Shown: positions 25,017 to 34,888, numbered from the stretch's first letter. The stretch: 64,000 nucleotides of DNA from an uncultured Pelagibacteraceae bacterium (GCA_902611845.1 CACMAX010000001.1:124001-188000); one strand, 5' to 3'. Program-made: numbers and translations. The notes: generated from the sequence alone by a model not told the origin.

Positions 25017-27134
25017 TTATAAACCAAGTGCATCTCTTTGCTTTTTCGTCCAAGCAAGAGAAATTCTATCAATAATAATAGCTAATAAAACTATCCCAAT
25101 TCCTGCCGCAAGGCCTCTTCCAGTATCTGATCTAGCTAAACCATTGAAAACTTCTAACCCTAATCCTTTTCCTCCAATTAGAGGAGTAACAATTTGCATT
25201 GCAAATGCCATAACTACTGTTTGATTAAAGCCAACGACTAAACTTGGTACAGCAAGTGGAAATTTAATTTTATTTAATGTTTGTAATAATGTTCCTCCAA
25301 AAGATCTTGAAACTTCAGAATATGTTCCTGAAACTTGCGTTAATCCTAGAGAAGTTAATCTTATAATTGGTGGTATTGAATAAATTACTGTTGCAAGAAC
25401 TGCTGATACTGTTCCTCCACCAAAAAACATAAGCACAGGTATTAGGTAGCAGAAATAAGGTAGAGTCTGCATAGCATCCAAAACAACGTTCTGAACATTT
25501 CTAAATCTCTCATTGTAGGATGCAATTATTCCAAGTGGAACACCAATAGCAAAACACAAAATTACTGAAACTAAAACTGATGAAAGAGTGATCATAGCTT
25601 GGGGCCAGATACCGTTAGCGCCTATAAATAACAATAATATCAATGTAACAAAAGCAAATCGCAATCCAACGGTAAAATATCCAATCACCACAAATATACC
25701 AGTAGTGTACCACCATGGTATATGAGTAAGAAAAGTATCAAGTGGTCTTAAAAGATTAAGATAAATAAATGCCCTTAAACCTTTGGTAAACGCAATAAAG
25801 CCAGGGTTTACAGTTAATGATTTAACTCCATCAGCAATTGGTTGTCTTATAGAAAGTTTCCAATCTTCAGGAAAGGTTCCTATTTTAAATAAATTTGAAT
25901 CTATAAAAGAAATGAGAAAAAAAACAATAAATGAGGGTATAATGTAATACCTTTTGCTTAATAATTCACCTATATCTTTAGCAGTATCTTTATTAAATAA
26001 AGAAATTAAAAATTCAAAAACGTAAGCAATATATTTAGTAATATTTATGCAAACAAAATTTACTAAACCACTCAAAAATTCTAAAGGTTTTTCTATAATT
26101 CTAGCAATACTATATTTTTCCAAAGCTTGCGGTAGTAAGTAAAATTTTTGAACATCTGAAGGTAAAGTTGTTTTTGGTTTACTTAATGCTAAACCAAACC
26201 TATCAAACATAATAGCCATAAATAATATACAAAGCCCACCTTCCATTGCCCAACCAACATCTAAGTTTCTAATCGCTAGCCAAACTTGTCCCCCAATACC
26301 TTCTGCTCCTATAAAACAAGCAAGTACAACTAATGCTAATGCCATCATGATCACTTGGTTTATTCCCATCATTATACTTGGTAGAGAAAGCGGTATCTTA
26401 ATTTTAAATAATAATTGTAACTTGCTTGACCCAAAAGATGTTGCTGATTCAATGGTTTGTTCAGGAACCTGTCTTATACCCGTATTAGTTAATCTAATTA
26501 TTGGGGGCATTGCATAAATCATTGTTGCCAATATTGCTGGCGCCCCACCTATTCCAAAGAAGAATAAAGCTGGAAAAAGATATACAAAAGCAGGCATAAC
26601 CTGCATTGTATCCAAAATAGGCTTCATAAAATTATCAAACCTATCACTCTGAGAACACAATACACCCAATGTAACACCAAATACAACACAGAGTAATACG
26701 GACAAACCCATTAAAGCCAAGGTCTGCATGGACTCATCCCACATTCCTGTTCCTCCCCAGAAGTAAATAACAAATAAAGAATATAGTCCAAGCCTTAAGC
26801 CACCTGCTATTAAACAAGGTAAAAAAATTATCGCTGCAATTAACAACCAAGGTGAGTCAATCAGAAAGTCTTCTAGAAAATAATATCCATTTTTTATATA
26901 TCCAGCTATTATTTTGGTAAACCATCTGTAATTTTTTTTTAAATAATCTTCGCCATCATTAACCCAGGCAGTAAATGTAAATTCATCAGTGACTACCTTG
27001 GGCATTTTAGATGGACCTTCACTTTGAAAAGATAGCCATAAAGCTATAAGAAAAGTTATTAAGATTGCCGAATATGTTATTATATTTTTAGAGTTATTTG
27101 ATTTTTCTTCAATACTTGTAGCTTCAGATGACAT
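25017..27134 (-). CDS. proW: Fused double permease of a ProW-type ABC importer
   Basis: The 705-residue membrane protein contains two ProW-like permease domains in one chain: the first from about residue 120 to 310 (signature region QVPEQTIESATSFGSSKLQLLFKI) and the second from about 490 to 690 (QVSGTYSEVSRSFGGTLLQTLNKI). Each has the EAA-type coupling loop that docks an ATPase. A linker near 315-420 has further hydrophobic segments. ProW is normally about 350 residues and dimerises; here a single polypeptide could form the whole channel, with two non-identical docking sites. It is first in the minus-strand unit with the binding protein and divergent from the second ProV gene. Confidence 0.9.
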   Translation of the reverse strand: MSSEATSIEEKSNNSKNIITYSAILITFLIALWLSFQSEGPSKMPKVVTDEFTFTAWVNDGEDYLKKNYRWFTKIIAGYIKNGYYFLEDFLIDSPWLLIAAIIFLPCLIAGGLRLGLYSLFVIYFWGGTGMWDESMQTLALMGLSVLLCVVFGVTLGVLCSQSDRFDNFMKPILDTMQVMPAFVYLFPALFFFGIGGAPAILATMIYAMPPIIRLTNTGIRQVPEQTIESATSFGSSKLQLLFKIKIPLSLPSIMMGINQVIMMALALVVLACFIGAEGIGGQVWLAIRNLDVGWAMEGGLCILFMAIMFDRFGLALSKPKTTLPSDVQKFYLLPQALEKYSIARIIEKPLEFLSGLVNFVCINITKYIAYVFEFLISLFNKDTAKDIGELLSKRYYIIPSFIVFFLISFIDSNLFKIGTFPEDWKLSIRQPIADGVKSLTVNPGFIAFTKGLRAFIYLNLLRPLDTFLTHIPWWYTTGIFVVIGYFTVGLRFAFVTLILLLFIGANGIWPQAMITLSSVLVSVILCFAIGVPLGIIASYNERFRNVQNVVLDAMQTLPYFCYLIPVLMFFGGGTVSAVLATVIYSIPPIIRLTSLGLTQVSGTYSEVSRSFGGTLLQTLNKIKFPLAVPSLVVGFNQTVVMAFAMQIVTPLIGGKGLGLEVFNGLARSDTGRGLAAGIGIVLLAIIIDRISLAWTKKQRDALGL

Positions 27135-27216
27135 ATTGATATGAAACTTAAAATAAATAATTTTACATTTAAAGAAAAATATTGTCTATTTTTATGATAT
27201 TAAAATAACTAAAAAT

Positions 27217-28263
27217 ATGGGTAACCAGTCAAAAATAACTTGCTCAAATGTATGGAAATTGTTTGGGTCGGATGAAAAAAGAATTATTAAAGATTTAGAT
27301 AAAAATTTATCAATTAAAGAGGTTCAAGAAAAAACAGGACACGTCGTTGCTGTAAAAGATGTAAGCTTTTCAATAGAGAAAGGTGAGACATTTGTTGTAA
27401 TGGGTTTATCAGGAAGTGGAAAATCAACCTTAGTTAGATGTATTTCAAGACTAATCGAACCAACTGCCGGAACTGTAAAGATGGATGATGTTGACGTAAC
27501 AAAAATGAGTGGCAGAGAACTATTAGATTTAAGAAGAAATAAAATGAGCATGGTTTTTCAACATTTTGGTTTGTTTCCTCATAGAACAGTCCTAGAAAAT
27601 ATTGGTTATGGATTAGAAGTAAGGGGAGCAAAAAAAGATATAAGAATAGAAAAGTCAATGGAAGTTTTAAAAATGGTTGGCTTAGATGGTTGGCATAATA
27701 ATTATCCAAGAGAATTATCTGGAGGTATGCAGCAAAGGGTAGGACTTGCAAGAGCGCTAGCTGTGGATCCTGAAATATTAATTTTTGATGAACCTTTTTC
27801 AGCTTTGGATCCTTTGATCAGAAGAGAAATGCAAGATGAGCTTTTAAAGATACAAGAAAAGCTTCAAAAAACTATGGTATTTATAACACACGACTTTTTA
27901 GAGGCAATTAAAATGGGAGACCACATTGCAATCATGAAAGATGGAGAAGTTTCTCAAGTTGGTACACCTGAAGAAATTGTATCTAATCCAAAAGATCAAT
28001 ATGTTAAAGATTTTTGCGAAGATGTTCCTAAATATAAAGTATTGAGTGCTGGCAAAGTAATGAGAACAGAATGCTGCAATGAAACAAAAAATTTATTTGA
28101 GAATGGAAAAGATAATATTTTAGATAATTCTAAAATTGAAAATTTAATAGATAGGCTTATTGATAATGATAAAACTTATCCAGTAGTTTGTAACGAAAGT
28201 GGAAAGCTATTAGGTGAAATAGATAGAGTAATAGTCATGAAATCTATGAGATCAAATCAATAA
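27217..28263 (+). CDS. proV: Glycine betaine/quaternary amine ABC ATPase (ProV-type), second copy
   Basis: A 348-residue ProV-type ATPase, similar in design to that at 21595: leader LFGSDEK...EVQEKTGHVVAVKDV, Walker A GLSGSGKST near residue 67, signature LSGGMQQRVGLARAL near 169 and Walker B ILIFDEPFSALDP near 189. The Walker B glutamate is followed by Pro here but Ala in the other copy. A short CBS-like tail ends the protein (PVVCNESGKLLGEIDRV). It faces the permease gene across 82 bases of divergent promoter DNA, and its 3' end overlaps the convergent DMT gene by seven bases. Confidence 0.9.
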   Translation: MGNQSKITCSNVWKLFGSDEKRIIKDLDKNLSIKEVQEKTGHVVAVKDVSFSIEKGETFVVMGLSGSGKSTLVRCISRLIEPTAGTVKMDDVDVTKMSGRELLDLRRNKMSMVFQHFGLFPHRTVLENIGYGLEVRGAKKDIRIEKSMEVLKMVGLDGWHNNYPRELSGGMQQRVGLARALAVDPEILIFDEPFSALDPLIRREMQDELLKIQEKLQKTMVFITHDFLEAIKMGDHIAIMKDGEVSQVGTPEEIVSNPKDQYVKDFCEDVPKYKVLSAGKVMRTECCNETKNLFENGKDNILDNSKIENLIDRLIDNDKTYPVVCNESGKLLGEIDRVIVMKSMRSNQ

Positions 28264-29189
28264 ATTTGCTTATTACCTTCTATCGATTTATTCTTAATAT
28301 TATCTCTCCATATAATAATCATACCAGCAAAAATAATTACTATTACTCCAGGAAATAATTGGCTCCATGGAGCTTCATTAAAGAAAATCCAACCAAGAAT
28401 AAAAGATGACGGTATACCAAGATACTCAAATGAAGCTATTTTACTTGCTGAAATTAAACGATAAGAATAAATAAACAATATTGCTGCTGTACCACCCAAA
28501 ACCCCAGTCATTGTCATCAAAATAAAATCTTTAAAATTTTTAATTTCAACATGTCCTGTAGTTACAAAAAATAATATTAAACCACCAATGACATTAAATA
28601 TTAATGTATATAACTGAATTTTAGCAGTTGAATGATTGCCTTGAATGAATTTTAAAATTATGACAGTGAAAGCCCATGCTATAGCGGTTAGAATTGGAAA
28701 AATTGAGTACAAACTAAAAATTTCACTTGTTGGTTTCATTATCATAACTACACCAACAAAACCAATTATAACTGCTGACCATCTATAAATACCAATTTTT
28801 TCACTCAATAAAATTATTGATAGTATTACTATGAAGAAAGGCGATGAGAAGGTTAACGTCATAGCTGTTGCAAATTCCAGATTTACTACTGAGATGAAAA
28901 TGAACACATTCATAGAAAGAAAACATATTCCTCTCAAGCAACTCAATATCAAAAACTTATTTCCTATGTTTTTAAATATTGTTGAAAATTCATTTGTGAA
29001 TAAGATCAATAATAGTAAAGGTATAATTGCTGCTACATTTCTAAATAAAGTTAATTGAATTATTGAGTATTCATCACCTAAAAATTTAATAATAACCATA
29101 TAAAGATCTATACATAAAATTGCTAAGAGCATTGTAGCAATAGCTAAATATGTTTTTTTTAGATCTGTTTTTTCGGATGAAATTTTCAT
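28257..29189 (-). CDS. EamA-family (DMT) transporter
   Basis: A 310-residue protein with ten hydrophobic helices and two EamA domains (about residues 14-145 and 155-295). RWSAVIIGFVGVVMIMKP near 136-153 and SFEYLGIPSSFILGWIFFNEAPW near 250-272 are family features. It resembles the protein at 13579, another transporter bordering the quaternary-amine island. It probably exports a small metabolite. Substrate unknown. Confidence 0.86.
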   Translation of the reverse strand: MKISSEKTDLKKTYLAIATMLLAILCIDLYMVIIKFLGDEYSIIQLTLFRNVAAIIPLLLLILFTNEFSTIFKNIGNKFLILSCLRGICFLSMNVFIFISVVNLEFATAMTLTFSSPFFIVILSIILLSEKIGIYRWSAVIIGFVGVVMIMKPTSEIFSLYSIFPILTAIAWAFTVIILKFIQGNHSTAKIQLYTLIFNVIGGLILFFVTTGHVEIKNFKDFILMTMTGVLGGTAAILFIYSYRLISASKIASFEYLGIPSSFILGWIFFNEAPWSQLFPGVIVIIFAGMIIIWRDNIKNKSIEGNKQIY

Positions 29190-29227
29190 TTAATAATATT
29201 GAAATTAGTATAAGTTTTTAAAATATT

Positions 29228-30418
29228 ATGCAAAATTTTAAGCTTAATGAGGAATTTTTATTAAATAATCAGGATTGGACATTCCCAACATTTACAGCTT
29301 ATGGACCTGGAAGATTTAAAGAAATTGGAAAGTTTTGCAAAAATTTTAAAATAAATAATGCATTAATTGTTACTGATAGTGGTAGTGTAAATTTACCATT
29401 TATAAGTGATTTACAAAATTTACTTAATGACTCAAAAATCAAATCAGATATTTATTCAAATATATCACCAAACCCTAGAGATGATGAAATAGATTCTGGA
29501 TGTAAAAAATTTCGTGAAGGCAATCATGATGCAATAATTGCAATTGGCGGTGGAAGTGCAATGGACGGAGGAAAAGCAATTTCTCTTACAGTTGACAGCG
29601 GTGTACCGTTATGGGATTTTGAATTTGAAAAAGAGCCGCCAAAATTAACTATGGAAAATCCTTTTCCAAAAATAATTACTATTCCAACTACAGCAGGAAC
29701 AGGCGCTGAAACAGAAGTTACTGCCATGGTCACTCATCTTGAAAAAGGAATGAAGTTTTGTTTATGGCATCCAGATGCCCGACCATGTTTAGCTTTAGTA
29801 GATCCAGAGTTAACTTTAAAATTACCAGCAAATCTTACTGCCTGGACCGGTATAGATGCAATGATACATGCAATTGAAGGTTATAGTGTTCCTATGTTTC
29901 ATCCACTTTGTGATGGTTCTGCATTAGAAAGTTTGAATTTAATTTCAAAATCACTTTATGCAGCTGTCGAAGAACCTGATAATCTCTTAGCTAGAGGAGG
30001 TATGATCATAGGATCTTATTTGGGCGGAATAGCTTTCTTAAAAGGCTTAGGTTTAGTTCATGCAATTTCACATATGGTTGGTGCTGAATATAATACTCAT
30101 CATGGATTGACTAACGCAATTATACTTCCTGCAGTCATGAAATATAATTTACCTGGATTAGAAGAAAAAGTAAAAAGAATGTCAGAGGCTATGCAATTTG
30201 AAAACCATTCAATTGAAAGTTTTCAAGACAACTTAAATATAATTCTAGATAGATTAAAAATCCCTAAAGGATTAAATGAATTGGGAGTCCCAGAAGATTG
30301 CCAAGAGAGAATAGCAAAGAAATCAATGTTAGACCAAGCTTATGGACAAAATCCCAAGAAGGCATCATTAGATGAGGTCAAGACTTTAGTTTTAGAGAGT
30401 ATTAGACAAGCAAGATAG
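29228..30418 (+). CDS. Iron-containing (group III) alcohol dehydrogenase
   Basis: A 396-residue Fe-ADH. The nucleotide loop AIGGGSAMDGGKAISL is near residues 108-123, the PTTAGTGAETEVTAM segment near 155-170, and the metal ligands are provided by the D of GIDAMIHAIEGY near 216-227 and histidines of LVHAISHMVGAEYNTHHG near 276-293. Family members reduce or oxidise lactaldehyde, 4-hydroxybutyrate, methanol or phosphonate-derived semialdehydes with NAD. It starts 38 bases from the divergent DMT gene and leads a + strand run with an amidase. Substrate cannot be chosen from sequence. Confidence 0.88.
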   Translation: MQNFKLNEEFLLNNQDWTFPTFTAYGPGRFKEIGKFCKNFKINNALIVTDSGSVNLPFISDLQNLLNDSKIKSDIYSNISPNPRDDEIDSGCKKFREGNHDAIIAIGGGSAMDGGKAISLTVDSGVPLWDFEFEKEPPKLTMENPFPKIITIPTTAGTGAETEVTAMVTHLEKGMKFCLWHPDARPCLALVDPELTLKLPANLTAWTGIDAMIHAIEGYSVPMFHPLCDGSALESLNLISKSLYAAVEEPDNLLARGGMIIGSYLGGIAFLKGLGLVHAISHMVGAEYNTHHGLTNAIILPAVMKYNLPGLEEKVKRMSEAMQFENHSIESFQDNLNIILDRLKIPKGLNELGVPEDCQERIAKKSMLDQAYGQNPKKASLDEVKTLVLESIRQAR

Positions 30419-30428
30419 GTTTAATTAA

Positions 30429-31838
30429 GTGCTTGAAAATTTTTCTGTCCATCAAATAATTTCAAAAATAAAAAAAAGAGAAATTAAAGTAGCAGAGGTA
30501 GTAAATTTCTATTTAGAAAGAATAAAAAAATTCAACCCAAAATTAAATGCTATTATTTCACATATAGATGAAACGAAAATTACTGAAGAAGCAAAATTAA
30601 AAGATGAAGATTTTAATATTAATAATGACAAAGATGATATTTACGGTCTTCCAATTGCTGTTAAAGAATTATTTGATATTAAAAATGAGGTAACATGCTA
30701 TGGATATAAAGAGTTATTAAAAAATATCCCAAAACAGGACTCTTTATTAGTAAATAATTATAGAAAAAACACAATTTTAATTGGTAAAACAAATCTCTCT
30801 GAATTTGCTGTTGGTTGTCATACTACTAACAGAGTTTATGGAGCCACCTCCAATGTTTATGATTATAGTAAGTCAGCAGGAGGGTCATCAGGTGGTGCAG
30901 CAGCAGCTGTTGCAGCTAATTTTATTCCTTTTGCAGATGGTACAGATATGATGGGATCTTGTAGAAATCCCGCAGCATTTGCAAATATTTATGGATTGAG
31001 ACCAACACCTGGTGCGATTGCAGAAGATAGATTTGAAATTAAAAATTTAAAAGATTTTCCTTTAATGTCTACAACTGGATGTTTTGCTAGGACTCCTAAT
31101 GACATGGAATTTTTATTTAATTATATAAAAGGGAAGAATGTAAAGGATAAATTATCTTTCGATCTTAAAGATATAAACAATAAAAAACTTTCAGATTTAA
31201 AAATTGGATGGTGCATTGATCTAAACGAACAATATAAGTATGAAGATGGAATTATAGACTTATGTGAAAATATTTTAAAAAAATTACAATCAAATAGTTT
31301 AAATGTTGAAAATTTAAAAACTGAAATTAACTCAGGAGAATTATGGTATTCTTGGATAACATTAAGAGCCAAAACATTATATGAAAACTTTTTGTTATAT
31401 AATTTAAAAAATTTAAATGAATTACCTTCCCAAGCATATTGGGAATATGAAAAAGGGAGAAGCATCGAAACAAACGATGTTTTAAAAGCAATAGAAATAA
31501 GAAATAAATATATGGATAAAATTCAAAACCTATTTAAACATTATGATTTTTTAGCATTACCTTCGGCTCAATTATTTCCGTTTGAAAAGAACCTAAATAA
31601 CCCAGAATTTATCAATAATAATAAAATTGACACTTATCATAGATATATGGAAGTCTATACATTATCAAGTTTGCTTGGTTTGCCAACTATATCTATTCCA
31701 GTAGGTTTTAATAATAAAGGGCTACCGATGGGAATGCAGATTATAGCAAATAGTAAAGAAGATAATAAAGTAATTAACTTTGCTAAATCTTATGAAGAAA
31801 TTTTTAACTTTTCAAAATTTAAACCAGAATTAATGTAA
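30429..31838 (+). CDS. Amidase signature-family hydrolase
   Basis: A 469-residue amidase with the Ser-cisSer-Lys triad: Lys in PIAVKELFDIKN near 72-84, cis-Ser and nucleophile Ser in the GGSSGGAAAAVAA and GTDMMGSCRNPAAF segments near 150-185. The usual oxyanion sequence DTGGSIR reads DMMGSCR here. The initiator is GTG, ten bases after the alcohol dehydrogenase. GatA is excluded as no GatB or GatC is nearby. The 3' end leaves five bases before the next gene. Substrate unknown; small carboxamides or carbamates are usual. Confidence 0.87.
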   Translation: MLENFSVHQIISKIKKREIKVAEVVNFYLERIKKFNPKLNAIISHIDETKITEEAKLKDEDFNINNDKDDIYGLPIAVKELFDIKNEVTCYGYKELLKNIPKQDSLLVNNYRKNTILIGKTNLSEFAVGCHTTNRVYGATSNVYDYSKSAGGSSGGAAAAVAANFIPFADGTDMMGSCRNPAAFANIYGLRPTPGAIAEDRFEIKNLKDFPLMSTTGCFARTPNDMEFLFNYIKGKNVKDKLSFDLKDINNKKLSDLKIGWCIDLNEQYKYEDGIIDLCENILKKLQSNSLNVENLKTEINSGELWYSWITLRAKTLYENFLLYNLKNLNELPSQAYWEYEKGRSIETNDVLKAIEIRNKYMDKIQNLFKHYDFLALPSAQLFPFEKNLNNPEFINNNKIDTYHRYMEVYTLSSLLGLPTISIPVGFNNKGLPMGMQIIANSKEDNKVINFAKSYEEIFNFSKFKPELM

Positions 31839-31843
31839 TTATA

Positions 31844-32746
31844 ATGACTAGACATCCTCATCATTTTAAAATTTCATTTGCATTAGCTATTGCTGCTGGC
31901 TCATGGGGAATTTATTGGTTACCTCAAAGAATACTAGAAGATGGAGGCTTGACTGGTGGCTGGGGAACAATATCCCAAATGGCAGTTGGAATATTAATAT
32001 TATCACCAGTCGCAATTTGGAGAGTTGTAAAAGGAAAGTCTATTGGATTGGAATTTCCTCTCACTGGTTTTTTTGTTGGAAGTGGATTTGTTTGTTATGC
32101 TCTTAGCTTTCTTCTTACTGATGTAGTTAAAGCATTAATCATGTTTTACATGATACCTGTTTGGACAACAATATTTGAAATTATATTTTTAAAAAAGAAA
32201 TTTGGTTGGAAGAGGGTAATCACATTAGGTTTAGCACTAGGAGGTTTATGGATTGTATTCAGTCAAGAGAATATAATTCCGTTACCTCAAAATGCAGGGG
32301 ATTGGTTGGCCCTTGTTGGAGGTGCACTATTTGGTGCTGGTTTAATTAGAATGGAAATAATTAAAACTGATGGCGTCTTTCCAATTATATTCACATTCTT
32401 TTTTTATGGAGGTTTAGCCAGTATACCTATTGGGTTATTCTTAGTAGATTATTTAGGACCAGTTCCATCAGTGGAGGTTATCATGTCAATGTCCACTTTT
32501 TTATTACTTATTTCGATATTTTATTTTATTCCTACAGGAGTAATAATCTTTTGGGCTCCAAGTAAATTAGGAGCCGGCTTATCATCTATTTTATTTTTAG
32601 CTGAAATAATTGTTGGTGTTATTAGTGCTAGTATTTTAACAAACGAACCTTTTGGTTGGAGAGAAACCCTAGGAAGTATTCTGATAATTCTCGGTGGTGT
32701 AATTGAAGTTGTATATGTTCCAAAATCAGAAAAGAAGTTAGCGTAA
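31844..32746 (+). CDS. EamA/DMT-family transporter
   Basis: A 300-residue membrane protein with about ten helices. It opens with a short basic/histidine tail (TRHPHHFK) and ASWGIYWLPQRILEDGG-type first helix, which has the Trp/Gly-rich appearance of amino-acid exporters in the DMT superfamily. The segment TNEPFGWRETLGSILIILGGVIEV near 264-287 is the usual EamA end. It starts five bases after the amidase and ends with a one-base overlap (TAATG) on the homocysteine methyltransferase gene. Substrate unknown. Confidence 0.83.
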   Translation: MTRHPHHFKISFALAIAAGSWGIYWLPQRILEDGGLTGGWGTISQMAVGILILSPVAIWRVVKGKSIGLEFPLTGFFVGSGFVCYALSFLLTDVVKALIMFYMIPVWTTIFEIIFLKKKFGWKRVITLGLALGGLWIVFSQENIIPLPQNAGDWLALVGGALFGAGLIRMEIIKTDGVFPIIFTFFFYGGLASIPIGLFLVDYLGPVPSVEVIMSMSTFLLLISIFYFIPTGVIIFWAPSKLGAGLSSILFLAEIIVGVISASILTNEPFGWRETLGSILIILGGVIEVVYVPKSEKKLA

Positions 32747-33729
32747 TGAATATTAATGAATTATTGAAATCAAAAAAAAAAGTTTTCTTAGATGGTGGAA
32801 CAGGTTCAGAAATTCAGAGACTTGGTGGAAAAATGGGACCAGCATTTTCTGGCTTAGCAAATGTTTTCTCACCAGAAATAGTAATCAAAGTACATGAAAG
32901 TCATATAAACGCCGGATGTGATATGATAACAACCAATACTTTTGGAACTGCAAGACATTGTCTTGAACCTTCAAATTTAGGAGATCAGACTATAAAAATT
33001 AACATTGATACAGTTAAGTTAGCAAGACAAGCAGTCAAAAATTCTGGAAAAAAAATTAAAATTGCTGGAAGCATGTCAACATATTTAGCTTTGGCTGAAA
33101 ATGAATTTAGACCTGACACAAAATTTGTACCATCATTTGTAAATGAAGAAAAAAATTATAAAGAGCAAGCGAAGGTATTAAAAGAGGAGGGAGTCGAAGT
33201 GCTTATTCTTGAAATGCTTTTAGATATTGATCACGCTAAAATTTTGCTAAATGCAGCTTTGGAAACAGGTCTGCCTGTCTGGGTTGGATTAAGTTGCTGC
33301 ATAAGTAAATTTGATGAAACCGTAGTAGGTAGAAATTTTAGAGCTGAAAAAGAGAGATCTATTATATATGACCCTTTAAAATATCCTGATGAGCCAAAAT
33401 TTCTTCCTGAAGATAAAATTATAAATTTTGCTGAAATAATTAATTCACTCAAATCTATTGGTGGAGATGTTTATGGAATAATGCATAGTTGGTTTATTGA
33501 TACAAAAGAGGGAATGAAAGTTTTAAAATCAAATTGGAATGGGCCAATTATGTTCTATCCAGAGATTCATAAATTTGACACTAGTACTATGCAGGCATTA
33601 ATAACTGAAAATGAAATTGAATTTGTTGATAAGTGTTCTGAGCTAATAGACGATCAGGTAAAAATTATTGGGGGTTGTTGTGGCGTTACAGATAAACATT
33701 TAAAATCCTTGATAACAAAATTTTCTTAA
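32746..33729 (+). CDS. Homocysteine S-methyltransferase-family protein (MmuM/BHMT-like)
   Basis: A 327-residue zinc-dependent methyltransferase barrel. The start LDGGTGSEIQRLGG (about residues 15-28) and the metal cysteines C184 or C185 (GLSCCIS) and C311-C312 (IGGCCGVTDKH) are complete. The family moves a methyl group from glycine betaine, S-methylmethionine or a related donor to homocysteine to give methionine. About 20 residues longer than the paralogue at 35370, with an insert near 205-225 (YDPLKYPDEPKFLPEDK). The nearby betaine-producing genes make a betaine-type donor attractive, but the donor cannot be read from sequence. Confidence 0.86.
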   Translation: MNINELLKSKKKVFLDGGTGSEIQRLGGKMGPAFSGLANVFSPEIVIKVHESHINAGCDMITTNTFGTARHCLEPSNLGDQTIKINIDTVKLARQAVKNSGKKIKIAGSMSTYLALAENEFRPDTKFVPSFVNEEKNYKEQAKVLKEEGVEVLILEMLLDIDHAKILLNAALETGLPVWVGLSCCISKFDETVVGRNFRAEKERSIIYDPLKYPDEPKFLPEDKIINFAEIINSLKSIGGDVYGIMHSWFIDTKEGMKVLKSNWNGPIMFYPEIHKFDTSTMQALITENEIEFVDKCSELIDDQVKIIGGCCGVTDKHLKSLITKFS

Positions 33730-33730
33730 T

Positions 33731-34888
33731 TTAGTAATCTTTACTAATTATTTGGTCTATCATATTTACCATATCTTTTTTATATTTTTCATTTGTTGCA
33801 GATTTAGTCTCTAAAACAGAAAAAAAAGCAGCAACAACTTTTGTTTTCAAATTTATTCCTAAAAATTGGCCCCCATACCCAGAGTGACCAATCCAGTTAC
33901 CACATTTCATTAATGAATTAACATAACAGACAAATTTATTCTTAGATAATTGAATGTATTTGTATCCCTCACTATTAATAGTTTTACTCAAAAAAGTTTT
34001 AGAACCAATATTTTTTCCATTTATACCTTTTCCAAACCTAGAAAAAAGTAAACCCATTCTTAAAAAATCTCTTGTAATTAAACTTCCACCTCCAGACATC
34101 CACGGTGTTCCAAATCTATCTGTACCTATATACAATCCTTCTTCAAATCCTGTTGCTTCAACTGTTTCCAACAGCCATTGTCTTAAACTTTTTTTACTTA
34201 CTTTTTCTACAATTAACCCAATAACATCGGTATTAGCTGATTTATAATGCGCCAGATCAGTGTAATTTTTTAAATCTCTGCTTTTTAAAGATTTAATTGA
34301 ATTTAAATATTGTTCCTGGCTTTGAATATTTTTGCCTTTAATCGGCAGTCTCCATCCTCCCACAGGCTCATGTAGAAATGAAGACGAATAAGCTTTTGTA
34401 TAATCTTCGCTATATAGATTTACAATATTCATGTCTAAAACGTCTTTTACTTTTGCATTTGCATAACCACTGCCAATTTTTGGTAAGTAAAATGAAATTT
34501 TCTTATTTAAATTAATTAGTTTTCTGTCTATTAGCTCCCCTACAAATAAATGTATAAACATTTTTGTAATTGACATAATTGTTTGAGGCTGATTTGTAGA
34601 AAAGTCTTTTGCGTACTGCTCGAATAAAATATCCTGATCTTTACCAACTATTAGAGAGCAAAAAGCTTTATTTTTAGTTACCTTTTTTACAGAAGGTAAT
34701 TTACCTATTCTCTTATTAATTTTTTTTTTTAATTTTAGAACAAAATCTGATCTAAGGTATATTCCATATCTATTAATTTTATATAAATTTCTAAAACCCA
34801 ACCTTCTTTTATTTGGGAGATTCCATTGAGCTTTATTATCTTTTCTTGTAACTAATTCTGGATTTTTTTCTGAAATAATTTTTTTCAA
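33731..34888 (-). CDS. Serine hydrolase, beta-lactamase/AmpC fold
   Basis: A 385-residue beta-lactamase-family protein without an obvious signal peptide. The SxxK nucleophile motif is S106-I-T-K109, and the second-motif tyrosine is in AHYKSANTDVIG near 220. GGQFLGINLK near 347 occupies the place of the third motif. It has a long basic N-terminus (residues 1-60). Such proteins are often esterases, amidases or D-amino peptidases rather than true beta-lactamases. It begins a minus-strand group with MsrA 11 bases upstream and is convergent with the methyltransferase gene at one base distance. Confidence 0.82.
   Translation of the reverse strand: MKKIISEKNPELVTRKDNKAQWNLPNKRRLGFRNLYKINRYGIYLRSDFVLKLKKKINKRIGKLPSVKKVTKNKAFCSLIVGKDQDILFEQYAKDFSTNQPQTIMSITKMFIHLFVGELIDRKLINLNKKISFYLPKIGSGYANAKVKDVLDMNIVNLYSEDYTKAYSSSFLHEPVGGWRLPIKGKNIQSQEQYLNSIKSLKSRDLKNYTDLAHYKSANTDVIGLIVEKVSKKSLRQWLLETVEATGFEEGLYIGTDRFGTPWMSGGGSLITRDFLRMGLLFSRFGKGINGKNIGSKTFLSKTINSEGYKYIQLSKNKFVCYVNSLMKCGNWIGHSGYGGQFLGINLKTKVVAAFFSVLETKSATNEKYKKDMVNMIDQIISKDY

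Noticed and set aside
27434..27751. 105-codon minus-strand frame within the second proV
   Set aside because: It is fully covered by the motif-bearing ATPase gene on the other strand; hydrophobic, Leu/Phe-rich translation is typical of antisense frames.
31121..31465. 114-codon minus-strand frame in the amidase gene
   Set aside because: Antisense to an intact amidase; no start site or recognisable domain.
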